From Tetragonia tetragonoides (taxonomy: Eukaryota; Streptophyta; Magnoliopsida; Caryophyllales; Aizoaceae): a stretch of 64,000 bases of DNA. Numbering within the stretch: the first letter of the stretch is position 1; each line of letters begins with the position of its first letter. This document shows, piece after piece, positions 10,074-22,235 of the stretch. The position numbers and the translations under genes were made by a program. Under the pieces are notes generated by a model. It was given only the letters and a program-made list of their open reading frames with translations, searched no databases and had not been told where the DNA came from. Location of the stretch: positions 6,234,001 to 6,298,000 of the forward strand of contig CM076147.1 in assembly GCA_038025085.1 (NCBI GenBank). The letters are read 5' to 3'.

Positions 10074-12826
10074 TCAGTGATGCAGTACCTCTGACAAATA
10101 CCAATCATGGGTTGGATCCCAATCAACAACATGCGGATCATCTTCCAGATCGCGAACCACGGGACCATACGCATCTTCATTGACCAATAAAATGTTAAGG
10201 TATTATCGTAAATGGATGAATATCTAGTCCAAATACGTTATAAACAACATGATCTTACCTCGACTTCCCTATATGTGTCTCCTGGAGTGTACGTGTTTGG
10301 CATATGTCCCATAAGACGATCAATTATCGACTGTGACACAGGGTGCTTTGTCACCTTTGTTGCATTGGCTGGTGTTGCTGCAGGTGTTTGTTGATTTTGT
10401 TGCCTCTCCCCTTCTACGACCTTGTTTGTTGATATTCTCTCGACTGCAGTCTCCTCTAGACATGTCTTGTAGGTATGACCCGGTTTTTGACAGTTGCTAC
10501 AAAGTTTTCTGTTTTCCTTCGCCGGTCCTCTACCACTTAAGTAATGAGGATCGGCAATCCCAAACAATTTCTTCTCAGCTTCAGTCAGTCTTGCCTTTCA
10601 TGTTATTGTAGCTCTGTAAGCACTTTGTACCCTCATGTGCTAGTTTTGTGCCCATTGACATTAAAAATGCAAACCTGGCTATGGCCACTGATTCATCAAC
10701 AACTTCATTTGACGTGAAATCTCCATTTGACGTTTCCATGTTCTCCTTGGCACCGACAGTCCACCTTCTGATTACACAACCCGTAGGTATTTTTGTCAGA
10801 TGCTCATATTTCATGACACCAAACATGTGGCGGCATGGATATCCCACTGTGTCAAGTTTCATGCAGCAACAATACATTAACTCAAGTCTTTCATGGTATA
10901 TCACAATGTATGCCCGATCCTTCTGGCCAAACTTTACCAACTGGTAGTACTTTGGACCATTTGGTGACTTATCCTTGTTCCCGATGACAACGTACCTATC
11001 CTCATATTCCATCTCTCTTGACAATATTTCATAAGAATTCCTTGTGTAAACCTTTGTTGCAAATCTCTTCACGCCCAAAAGTGGTTCTTTGATGACTGGA
11101 TCGATATGAATGGAGATGTACTCCTGCTTGCCTTCGTTGAAATCGAAGGGCCTTCAGCACTTGATCATACAAATCAACAAATTTGTACAGGTAAATTCTT
11201 GAGTTTACGTAGAGTTTCACATGCTTATGAAATGACTCGCATCGTTGAGTGCTTCTCATACCTGCGGAAGTGCAAACGAATTCAATAGCAACTATAGTGA
11301 AATGTGAAAAACACTATAACCAATTATTGAAACATCCACATAAATATTGATTTATAAATGCAATTAAACAATGTCCAATGTATTACCTGCGTAGAAATTA
11401 CCACGCATAAATGCTTTCGCCCATTTTTCCTTGTCTTTGTACAGCTCGGTGACCCATTTACATTCCCCTACGTCATGAAATGATACTAGCTCTGCCCACC
11501 CCTCCTCAAAGGAATCCTTTGTTCTATATTTGTCAACACAATTCATGAAACCGGTCGTAAATGAAATGCCACCATTTGCCTTTACATTCCGCATGAGGTG
11601 CCACAAGCATAGTCTATGCTTTGCATGGGGTAGGGCAATCCTAATTGCATTAGCCATTGCCTTATCTCCATCAGTTATAACAGTTTCAGGCATTGCCCCA
11701 TCCCCTGCCTCTTTCAGTTTTTCCAATACCCAAACAAAAGTCTCTTCTTTCTCATTCGACACCAGCGCGCAGCCAAATGGAACAGTCATTCTATGATGAT
11801 TGACACCAACAAGCATGACAAAGGGTTTGTTGTAGGCATTGCATTTGTAAGTTGTATCGAAAGCAAGAACATGCCCAAATGTCTTATAGTCAATCCGTGA
11901 CATCCCATCGCACCAAAACAACTTGTCTAACCTGTTTTCCGTGTCACGTGAATGAGCGATGAAATATGATGGATCTTGTTGAGACTTCCCTGAAAGATAT
12001 GCTATCGCAGTTTCAGCATCCCCATCTACAACTGGTTCCTTGTCTATTTTATTGACAAGATTATCTATATCTTCTTTCAAATATCCTACGCCTTTATGTG
12101 ACCCAGCTTTGTGAACAACACTTCGCATAATGGTAGCAGTAGGGACACCCGATTGGCGCAAGTGGGAAATACATATCCTGTCAGCTTCTGAAATTTGTCT
12201 ATGGGACCTACAGTCATGAAGAAATTTGGCTTGTTAAATATATAAATGAGACATAGCAAATAAAATAATAATATATATAAAGTAACAAACATAATTATTT
12301 GCACAAACCTATCATATGGCACATGTTGTGGTTCAAGAAGTGCATGGTTGTGCTCCGCGTTGAACTTCACCACAATCCATTTTTCAGTTTCCTTAATGTA
12401 TTTGAACCGTATCTCAGCTGGGCAACCGCATCTGGTAAGTCACTTCGGTTTGCGTCCCCAAACAGGCCTTGAGAGGTGCTTTTTACTACGCAAACCTTCT
12501 CGATTGCATAGCAACATTCTTGATGTGATATGACCATCCTCTCTACTCTTCCTTCCCCCCTTTCTCCTAATACCAAACCCTTTGACCTTACCATAAATTC
12601 TTTAGAACTCATAACATAGTTCTTCTGAACCGAAAGTTAACTTCCGCATGTCATCCATATCAAAATCCTTTAGTTCTTTATCAAGGGCTGTCCATGTGGC
12701 CTCATCAAAGTAATTGTCAAGTGTCTTAACAGTACTCTTGTCCAAGTCTTCCTCTTCACTGGAAGAATCATTGGAAGAAGTTTCCTCTGTTATATTCGCA
12801 TCCGTTGTATCCTTTTCAGATTTCAT
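10074..12826 (-). pseudogene. FAR1/MULE-type transposase
   Basis: Exon 1 (12826-12309) has an acidic N-terminus and a FAR1 DNA-binding domain: SEELCYEF, VKGFGIRR, TRCGCPAEIRFK, FNAEHNHALL. It is interrupted by TAA at 12602-12604 and TGA at 12440-12442. Exon 2 (12207-11387) carries the MULE transposase core, with Asp in AFDTTYKCN and Asp in VITDGDKAM. Exon 3 supplies STQRCESFH (the third acidic residue), then a SWIM zinc finger (CCCMKLDTVGYPCRH) and a CCHC knuckle (CSNCQKPGHTYKTC). Frameshifts lie near 11130 and 10600. A last short exon probably ends with TGA at 10074-10076. The intact enzyme would bind element ends and cut DNA in the nucleus. FAR1-family transcription factors derive from such transposases, but the flanking inverted arrays and the decay argue for a transposon gene. 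Confidence 0.85.
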
Positions 12827-14342
12827 AACTACAACGGATTATCAAAAAAGTCAGAACTAGATAAAATAAATAACAAAACAACGAAACAAAAGTTATAACT
12901 AATAAGTTCTTTTACCATTCCCATATTTGATCATAACACTACTATAATCATTATGTATAGTATCTAATTTGTGGTTTTCTTCCCATGATAATTCGATAAC
13001 TATCCAATTTCAAATCGAGTTTTTCACAAACTACTATAATCATTATGTAAATCATCATTTATTTTTTGATCTAATCATGACAAATTTGAAAGCGACATAA
13101 ACCCCTTTATTTATTTATTTTCGAATACATGGAAATAATTTTTGTTTTCTAAATCAAGTAAAAACTAATCTTATTTATAACCAACCATGAGCACTAAATC
13201 TAACTCCTAAATTGTATTCATCAATAATTCAATATACATTATAATGTAACTAGCATGCGAAAGAAATAGATTGATGCACCAAAATATAATATCTAATACC
13301 AAAAAAAAAAAAGACTAATCGGACTGTCTATGAGAGAAAAAGAGATTAATGAGGAAGAGAAAATGAGATTAATGCGCATACCTTATAGCCTCTCAATGAT
13401 GTGTAACTGTTTGATGATGAGAAATTGTAACTTGCTAAGAGAGCTTCTGTTGTTTTAGAAAATTAGGATTTGTGAAAATCAATGAAAACTGGTTTATTTA
13501 AGTGAAATGTTTTAACACGGCCCATCCATCAAAAATATTAAAAAGCCCACAAGAGTTTTTTTTCTTTTATTTGTCTTGTTTTTTACAGTAAGCCCACCAC
13601 GATATATGGAAAATTTTGCTTTAAAAGGAGAATAGTAGGGTTTTTTTTTTTTTTTGGGAAGGTTTAAATTTATTTTATATTTACTTCCTTTTATTAATGA
13701 AGTTGAATAGTCATTGATTTTAAACAATCAAAATCTCCATTGGTTCTCAAAACCGTCTTCACTTCCTCCAACGCTCCTCTCAAAACTCATTTCCTCCATA
13801 GGTTCTGAAGTTGAAGACGCTCTCAATCTCTCAAGATCTCAAGATCTGGTACTCTCTCTCTCTCTCCTTAATCTGTCTCATCCGCTTCCTCATTAATATC
13901 TTTTTCTCTTCCTCCTTACTCTCACTTTCTCACAATATCTGTGCTTAATCTGTCGATTGCTATCATAGGTTTAGGTATTATTTGATTGTCCTCGCAATTA
14001 GCTTATTGACTAACCTCGACTTGAGTTTTTATATGGGATTAATGACCCAATTTGTAAAATTTCCAACTAACTGAACTTCGATTTGGTTGGACCAATTGTT
14101 TGATTTACATGTATGTGGATTAGTTCAATTTAAAGAATTGTTTCATTTGCATGTGCGTTGATTACTTCAATCTAGGGAATTGTGTGCTTTCCATGTGTGT
14201 GGGTTAGTTCAATTTTGATTTACATGTGTGTGGGTTTGTTCAATTTTGATTTGCATGTGTAATTTTTCGTTTGAGACCTTTTTGATTTGCAAATGGATCC
14301 TCTATAGGTCTGTCAAGTTGTTTTCAAACTTCACTTAGGACG
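12827..14342. promoter_or_regulatory. shared region between the divergent transposase and Ulp1-like genes
   Basis: About 1.5 kb of AT-rich DNA. On the right, 13740-13900 is pyrimidine-rich with CTCTCTC runs and resembles a plant 5' leader. A probable leader intron follows and ends before the ATG at 14343. No other coding frame is seen. Confidence 0.45.
14100..14265 (+). repeat. short tandem repeat in the leader intron of the Ulp1-like gene
   Basis: Four to five degenerate copies of the words TTTGATTTACATGTGTGTGG and GTTAGTTCAATTTT follow each other with a period of roughly 30-60 bp. The two last copies are nearly identical, which indicates recent slippage or duplication. Confidence 0.6.
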
Positions 14343-17300
14343 ATGGCTCCCAAGAGAAAACACTCAAGGTATGCTTGATTGTTGTTGATATTTGATTTCT
14401 AATTTGGTATATGGATAAGTATTTAGATTTTTACATAAGACATGAATTTTTGTGACATCAGTGAAAAAACCCTTCACAACAAAAAGGCTCATCTGTCTCT
14501 AGTAGGAACTACATCAGATTGGCATGTATAATCTTCGGACTTGTCCATATATTTTAAATTATGTAATTAATTGCAATTATAGAGCTGCTAATTTAGTATT
14601 TGTTGGACTTATTTAGGATAAATGGTATGCACCATGTAGTTTGGATCACCTATATGAAGTGATAAATGATGTACAAGGTGTGACAAAAAGAGGAAAGTAT
14701 TGGAGGAATTTGGTTTTGGATGTTTGTTTCAGTACAAATGTAAGAATATTAGAAGGAGCATGTGTTCCTGGATCATAAAGAAGTTTGACCCTAAAACAAA
14801 GTATTTAACATTGCTGGTAGGCAGACTATTTTGAAGCCCAAGCATGTTGAACATCTGTTGGGTTTTAAAAATGATGGCATTGATATTGAGGAGTATTATA
14901 ATGAAAGTGATTTGGATGATGTGGATGTTGATGTGGGTGATTTGAGTATTGAGTATGATGATTTGGATGCAAAATCTATGAAGAACATGCTTCAAACCAC
15001 TTCTCCTGAGGATCCTAATTTCAAGAGGATTCTAGTGTTATTTTTGATGACAACTTTCTTTACCCCCACCCCTGACAATAAGCCCAAGAAGCAATGGTTG
15101 ACCCTCCTAAGGGACATGATGATTATCCCTCGTCTGAATTGGGGAAGTTTATTTTTGACAACGCTGTTGCTGCAATTAAAATACACAAAGAGAAGTGCAA
15201 CAACATAATGAGAGGTTGCATCTTATTTTTCCAAGTGAGTTTTATTTGCTTACAACTATTGACCAGCATTAAAGGGTTCATATGAAGATGTATTTGTTTT
15301 AATTTTTGTTTGTTACTGGTTTGGATTATCTATAGGTTTTATTCTGTGAATATTCGACTGAAATTCATCTCAACGATTGTTGGAAAAGTGGAGTGCCAAG
15401 AATAAAGGATTGGGATGACGACAATGTAAAATTGCTCCACGGCTTTATAAAACAAAATTTGGGAGGCTATGGTGCCACGAAGGTGATGTTATGTAACTTT
15501 GAATTTGAGGTTCCAAATAACACAAGTTATCTGGTTTTTACTGAATTTAGTTGCTTTTGTTGTGATTGTTCAAATGATGTTCAAACTAGATGATTACAAG
15601 AAAAGCATAATAGGAAAGATTCCCAATGATGCAAAGACGAGATTGGATAACGTGGAGAAGAAGTTAGATTTGATGCACGACAACATTGCTGGGATAAAAA
15701 ATGATTTGGCTACGGGACTGAAAGAGGTTACAGATTCAATTGAGTTGTTGAAGAACAACACTATTTCTTTGGCATCAAAAATTCATAGTTCCGACAGCGA
15801 TTCAGGAAGTGATTATGATGGGGTTAGCAGATCCAGTGGAGAATCTAAAGGTGGGGACGAGGACAAGGACTTGATGAATATGCAACAAGTGAATGATGAG
15901 TCAGAAAATGATGAGAACGAAAATGATGGGTCAGAAAATGTTGGGAATATCAATGATGGATCCACAGTAGTACCTAACCCAGTAGTTGAGACTGGAGCAA
16001 ATGCGGACACGAACAAGAATGATGGATCCACAAAAGCATGTGACCTGGTACAACAGGCTGCAACTAATACGAAAAAGAACAAGACTGATTCATCCTTTAT
16101 AGTTGAGGATGAAACTCATTTGGATGATGAGGAGAAAACTGAATCTAAGGTTCCAAATAAGATCAGTCCAGAGAAGGAAAAGGCTCCCCCACAGAATTTG
16201 CCTAAACCACCAGCAAAGAAGAGGGGTAGGCCAAAGAAAAAAGTAGATGATAACACTACTCAACCTGTTGAGGTTCAAAATCACTCTAACCTTTTATTTA
16301 ATTTAAAATTTTTCACTTAGTTTCTGTATCATGAATTATGTTTCTTTGTATAGGTTGGAGCTGGGATGACTGCTCAACCTGTCAAGGTTTACAATCACTT
16401 TAACCTTTTATTTAATTTACTACTTTTCATTGAGTTTCTGTATCATGATTGATGTTTCTTTGTATAGATTGATGAGGATACCGCAGAACAACCTCCTTCA
16501 GCACCAAAGATTCCAACCCCTACCTCCAACATCAGAGACTTGTTGGATTCAGTTCCTAATCAACATAAGCATCTGTGTGAGTTTGTTTTCGATGGAAGCA
16601 AGGACTTGAGGTGTGTCATATAAGATATGTTATGAAGCTTCATATTAGAGTTACTAACATTTATATTAAGAATGACTCTTGTTTACAATATGCAGTCAAG
16701 AGTTGTATTGTAATCAGTACTATGCGGCAAACAGGAATGATTTGAGGACCCTATATCCTGAGTTGTCATTGAATGAAGCGGTAAGTTTGAAATGGTTATC
16801 CCTTTATTAATTAAGCATCAGTTCATTGTTTAATCAAAATTTTAATGTATGGGATGATATAATTAACAATTACGGTATCTTTTCATGCTCTTAGCCCATT
16901 GACTTGGTTGGAATAGAAAAGGCTTTATCTGATAATGACATATTGTATGTTCCCGAAGAGTCGGTGAGTATTCTCCCTTCTATGATAATTATGTTTCATT
17001 CAAAGTTCATGCAATATTTGTGTGACACTTCTTGTTGTTTGCATAACTCAGCTTTTACAGAGAGTCTTGAAAATCCCCAAGAAATTATTGCCTGCCGATC
17101 TTAATGCATTGAAAAAGGTAGTCGCTATCTAAATGATGTAAAATCTTTAAATATATAGTTGGTTTTCATTTAATGAAAAGTCATACCTTGCTTTCCGTAC
17201 AGATTTTCTTTCCAATGCATACGAAGCATCCGGAACACTGGTGTTTGGTTGAGATCGAATTTGAGGGAATGATAACTAAAGTCTATGACTCCTTGCCGAA

Positions 17301-17884
17301 ACGATTGAAAAGGCAGCGCAATGAATCTCCCAAGGCTTTGGTAAATCATTGCTTCATTGAGTTTTCATGTTACATTTTCTTTAGCATGACATGTCAACAT
17401 CTATGCCATTTATCGGGTTCAAAGAGTACACAAGGCGCTTGAAAAAGAGAGAAAAAAATGCAAGAAATTGGAAGGAATGATTGAATTTCCAATCAATTTA
17501 TTAGATCTACCCAAGCAGGAAAACGGGTAGGACTGAATATGCCAATCAAGTTCTTTTCCATTAACAAGTTGGATTCTAAACATCCTTACGTTTCCCATAT
17601 TGGCCAAGTACGACTGTGGAATGTTTGTAATCAAATTTCTTGAAGCACAAACTGAAGAGCAATTATTTGACCCATCATACTACGAGGTACAACATTGATG
17701 AAATTTAATTTTGTTGCTACATTGTTTATTTTTTTATTACAAGTATTCAAATTGAAATTTTCTATCACAGGATATCAAGGAGCATCGTCTGTTGACTTGT
17801 GCGCGTCTCATTGCAAGTGATGAAAACGAAATCAAAGATGCAATCCTCCGTGAAGCATTGCCAGATGAAAAATTGGATGTGTAG
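14343..17884 (+). pseudogene. Ulp1/C48-like cysteine protease gene carried by the element
   Basis: A multi-exon gene starting MAPKRKHS at 14343. The middle exons hold KHVEHLLGFKNDGID and MRGCILFFQ, then a long acidic, Asn/Asp-rich region ending in PPAKKRGRPKKK, an AT-hook-like basic motif, with a coiled-coil start (LDNVEKKLDLMHDNIAGIKN). The last exons carry the C48 (Ulp1/SENP, SUMO-protease) triad: His in HPEHWCLVEI (codon 17236-17238), Asp in VYDSLP (17287-17289) and Cys in YDCGMFVIKF (17615-17617). The gene ends EALPDEKLDV at 17884. Frameshifts near 14790 and 15110 and in-frame stops at 17528-17530 and 17534-17536 make it inactive as it stands. Ulp1 enzymes cut SUMO from proteins. Transposon-borne copies are common in plants and of unknown role. 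Confidence 0.75.
16261..16467 (+). repeat. 114-bp tandem duplication of an exon-intron junction
   Basis: CAACCTGTTGAGGTTCAAAA at 16261 and CAACCTGTCAAGGTTTACAA at 16375 begin two copies, each ending in TTTCTTTGTATAG. Each copy includes a CAACCTGT coding tail, a GT donor, a T-rich intron of about 80 bp and an AG acceptor. The event duplicated a small exon together with an intron inside the Ulp1-like gene. Confidence 0.8.
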
Positions 17885-18144
17885 ATTTGTGTGATGTATA
17901 GTGGCTGGATTATTTTGAGATAGTGTACTAAAAACTAAGAAAGGTTTGGTGGTGGATTCTGTGAAGTTCCATCATTTTGATAAGAAACTTTATGAACGAT
18001 TGTGGTGTAAGATGATGTATGTATTAATGTACTCGTAGTTGTATTGCTACTGAACAGACATTAACATCTAGTCAGACTCAATGTATTAATATTTATGGTT
18101 CAAGTTATTTGGCCTTGATTATTGTCATTAATTTGTTTGCACAA

Positions 18145-18910
18145 TGCCATATGAACCATGATCAAGTTCCATACTGGAACCTTAGGAGTCTGTTATGTCA
18201 GCATATTTAAAAGCACTTACAAGTTTGCACAATATCATATGCAGTTTATTTTTAATGTTTTAACCAAGACCCAGAGAACGGTAATAACTGAATATAGCAT
18301 AAACCATGCTCAATGTTTCATACTGGAACATTAGGCGCCTGTTAGGCGCTTAATCATTGACACGTTGGCTCCTCACCTGGACATTGTCATGACGACATGG
18401 GCGAAATCCTCACATGGACATTGTTATGGCGGGTTTGATAGCCATCCAGCCCAACATATAATCATTTTCAGTAATGACCAACTTTGTGGTTGGTTACAAG
18501 TATTTATGAATCGAACATAGAATATCAATGCAGTTAAGTAAAGGGTATGGGGATGAGACTTGGCAACAAATAGCAATGCATGTCAATACAGGGTTTGAGT
18601 TTGGGATTAATAATAACTGAATATATAACAAACCATGACTGATGTTTCATACTGAAACCTGAGGAACCTGTTAGGCACAACGGCCTAATCATTGACACGC
18701 TGGGCCTATATCATGACCCATGACATAGGCGAAATCCTCCCATGGACATTGTCATGGCGGGTCTGACAGTCAGCCCGCAAAACATACCAACATGTTTAAT
18801 CACAACCAACTTTATGTTTGGTTGCAAGTGTAGATGAATCGTACATAGAAAATTAAAGGGGGTAAGTAAAGGGTATGGGATGATACTAGGCAACAACTAC
18901 TCTGTAACAC
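18145..18910 (-). repeat. right terminal array, inverted relative to the left array
   Basis: About two and a third units in opposite orientation to 8921-9760. The reverse complement shows the same landmarks: CCATGACAATGTCCATGGGA near 18737, CGCCTATGTCATGGGTCATG near 18712, TGATTAGGCCGTTG near 18685, and ACTGCATTGATATTCTATG near 18530. A more degenerate piece lies at 18145-18205. Confidence 0.75.
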
Positions 18911-19060
18911 GCGATGCTCGATCATAAAAAATCTTATCAAATTCCTATCTCTATTAAACCGCATAAACCTCAGCAAAACTATTAATAATAATAGTAATTA
19001 GACACCCAAACTAATAATAATACTAGTAATTAGACTCCAAACTAATAATAGTAATAGTAA

Positions 19061-21520
19061 TTAGACTGCTAAGTTATCCAAGTCTTCAACACGATCAATG
19101 GCTTCAATAAACTCTGTCGCTTTATTGTACTTGCTTCTCACTAGCCGCACAATATACTTTAGCCTTTAAACTCACATTTGCTCCGTCTAACCAATGCAAA
19201 AACAAAAGAGATAAATAAACTTTGCAAAGAATGGGAAAAATGGAAAAATTTTCCAATTAACTCATAACATAATCCATTACTTACAGTGTAAAAAATATTT
19301 TTCCACTGATTCTTAGGGGCTTCACAGTACTTCAGAGTATACATTCCACAGTCGTTGCTGCAAAGTAATCTAACCGAATATGAAAATGTTCATGTTTTAC
19401 TTAAATTATTTAAAACAACGGAAATTACAAGTTATCTTGCTTCTTTGTCTCGGAAACATAGATAGGGAACTTAGACCATTAACTAAAGGCTCCAAGTTCT
19501 GGATGATCCTTGTAACACTGAATTGCCTTTGTTACATGATCATGACAGTGATTTGGTTACATTAGCATCATCTGCGTGTCAGTTAGAATGATATATAAAT
19601 TGTGTAAAAACCGCAATAATAACCTACCACTTCGTAAACTAGGTCAACTCGTCGATCCTTTGATTTATTAGAATGTAAAAGTCAGTAATGATATCCCAGT
19701 CGAATGAATAATCAATTGTCATAAATGACTTTACAATAAATAATTCTTTACTTACCACATCTTCATCTATGACATCTCCTACATCATTCACTGTCAATGA
19801 GTCCAACAAGTACATTGTTTTATCAGGTGAGCTGCAAGCCCATCATGAATGGGGATATAGACCTACAAATATTTCATATTTAGTCGAAAATTTTATTGCA
19901 TATAAAATTGTAAACTAATTTTGTACTACGAATTCAAAACAACAAACCTGTTCAGCTTTGCCACAACCGTCATATAGGAAATGCTTAACAACCCCACTAT
20001 AGTATCCAGGAATTCCTTTATCCGCATTTGGGCTTCCAGTTGTAGGACAAGTTTTTGTGATAAACCGCTGAATGTAACATATATGTCCGAAAATGAATAC
20101 AAATTACAAACTACAGGAATCATATACGTATAATTTTTTCACTTCATTAAATACCTGAAGCTGTGCAGGCAAATATAATATTTTGCATTCTTGCTCCATT
20201 GCTCTCAGTCGCAAATCATATAATGCTAAGTCAAGACACTATAATGAAACATAATTGTTATTTTATGTGGAACACAAGACTTGAATGTAAAATAGATGAC
20301 GATTTAATCAACGAGTCATACCCTATCAGATATCCACATGTTTGGAAAGAATCTCAAAGAAACACCCAAAGCCAGACACCCTCACAATACCCAATGGGTT
20401 CGTACACGCAAATGTTATTCTTATGCTGCAACCGATATATGAATGAGACTATTCGAGCTTCGTCTTCTGTTAGATTGTTTAAGTATCTTTCATATAAATT
20501 GGTTGGTCCTACCGTTAAATGATCAATCTACAATACAAAAACATTATTAATGGAATTATTTAAGGTGAGTTATATAATTGTTCCTAACTAAAACAATTTG
20601 CATGCCATATTTTATACCTTGTTATGTCGACTTGTGGGGGTGGGCTTTGGTGTTGAGATATCTTCTAGTACTTCCAATTCATCCCCCTTATGAACCTGGA
20701 TATTGGAATTCAAAAAACAAACTAAAATGAGTTCAAAAAGTTTGGACAAACCTATCAATTTCATATAATTATATTAAATAACAATAGAACAAATCATATT
20801 ATTTGTCTTCCTTGAAGCTCTCTTTGCAGGAGTCAATTTACCAGCAGATGGAGTACTTGCAGTACTCTTAGAAGCCTTTGGCCGAACTGGTTTCTTTATG
20901 CTAGACTTTGGCTTTTGGATTCTTTTGGGGGATTCTCGAATAGTAATAGGATTGTCTCTAATGGAAGCTAATCCATTATTGTTACACAAACTCTTTTCAA
21001 AATCAAAATTTAACAAATCTTTGGGAATATTAAAACCACCATTGCCAACAGTCTTTTCAACCTCAACACCCTTATTATTTTGATCACAATTCAAATTTAA
21101 TTTCCTTTTGCTAGTTTTTTCAGCAGGACTCATAAAATCTTCTGTTTGATGGTTTACAAATGGAGAAGTTGAAAGGCAATGTATGTAATGGAGTATCATT
21201 TTTGTTTGTGGCATTGCCTTTACGACCTTCTAGTATGTCCAATATCTTGAAGAGACTATCCTCTATAGTATTAAATTTACTATGAGCAAAGAATTTGAAA
21301 AATTCAAATTAGTAGCAAACTTCTGAATAGATTCAGAGCAATCACACGTGTGTTGACCATGGTAATTCATCTGCAACATTTATTTTCGAGAGTCAAACTT
21401 TGTAACTTGAAGACAATGAACGATAAAATTTACAATTTTGTTTAAAGTCAAACCATGCAACAATTTATTTTTACTTACATTGATATTGGCTTTTCCGTTT
21501 CCGAAGTGCTTTCGATCCAT
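19061..21520 (-). pseudogene. second Ulp1/C48-like gene, decayed
   Basis: On the minus strand an ATG at 21520 begins MDRKHFGNGKANIN, followed by a GTAAGT donor. Further exons hold KGNATNKNDT, a basic linker (SPAEKTSKRKLNLN to PAKRASRKTNN), VHKGDELEVLEDISTPKPTP and IDHLTVGPTNLYERYLNNLT. The catalytic half is a YIPIHD/WACSSPDKTMYLLDSL region around the expected His and Asp, then NDCGMYTLKYCEAPKNQW with the nucleophile Cys codon at 19348-19350. It ends FIEAIDRVEDLDNLAV with TAA at 19061-19063. Splice signals are mostly good, but frameshifts near 21310, 21180 and 19830 and several stops break it. It lies just outside the right array of the Mutator-like element and points toward it. It differs enough from the gene at 14343 that it is not a recent copy. 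Confidence 0.62.
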
Positions 21521-22235
21521 AACTTGCAAACCAATATCTCTAGTACTTGGCTGTCACTAGCTTGATGAACGTGATGTTAATGTGGTAGAGAACGTGGGTT
21601 TAAGAAGGGCTATAGCTATGTTTTTTTAAATTACTATATATAATGATGGTTTCATAAGGTAAATAATATCTCTTAACCCTAGTAATTTTCGGAAATGATT
21701 TTATTGACTATTACTAAACGGTTCTAACTATAGCAAAAACTGTTCATAAGAAGTTATAATCTTCACCCAAAAGATATGATAAATTATATCAATGGCTGTA
21801 ACTGAATATAACTTTCTTTTTTATGCAAGTAACGGGGATAAATAAAAGGGAAAGGATTCTAAGCTAACAGTTGTGACTGTAACAATATTCTGATCGGCCG
21901 AAATATTATCTTCAGCAACATTTTAGGAAACATTTAGTAACAAATGGTAACTAATATAACTGAGATCCCGTATATGTTAGCAATAAGCCGGAACCAGAGA
22001 AGTTCAAATAGGGGTTGAATATGGTCAGTCATCTCCACGTTTTCCTCCCAATTAGGACTATTTCCCTCTTTTTACTCCATCTCCACGTTTTTCGCCCAAT
22101 TAGGATTATTTCCCTCTTTGTAAATATGGTTAGAGGATTAAATTAAAAGCAATAGTAAACAATAGTTTACATAAAATAAAAATAATGTTAATTAGAAGTC
22201 AAAATTAATGTTCATAATAATAACCAAAATACTTG
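21521..22235. other. intergenic spacer with a 48-bp tandem duplication
   Basis: AT-rich DNA between the Ulp1-like pseudogene and a short F-box gene. At 22030-22125 two copies of a 48-bp unit (CATCTCCACGTTTTCCTCCC and the following bases) stand in tandem. Nothing else is recognisable. Confidence 0.55.

Larger units (their letters stand above)
8921..18910. mobile_element. candidate 10-kb Mutator-like element with FAR1 transposase and Ulp1-like gene
   Basis: The limits are set by two arrays of the same unit of roughly 320 bp in inverted orientation, at 8921-9760 and 18145-18910. Between them lie a minus-strand FAR1-type transposase and a plus-strand Ulp1/C48-like gene, diverging from a shared 1.5-kb promoter region. 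Long inverted ends, a FAR1 or MURA transposase and a captured Ulp1-like ORF are known features of some plant Mutator-like elements (the Kaonashi group in Arabidopsis is the named precedent). The exact termini and 9-bp target duplication cannot be read, because the outermost units are degenerate. Both genes carry nonsense mutations, so this copy is not autonomous now. Confidence 0.6.
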
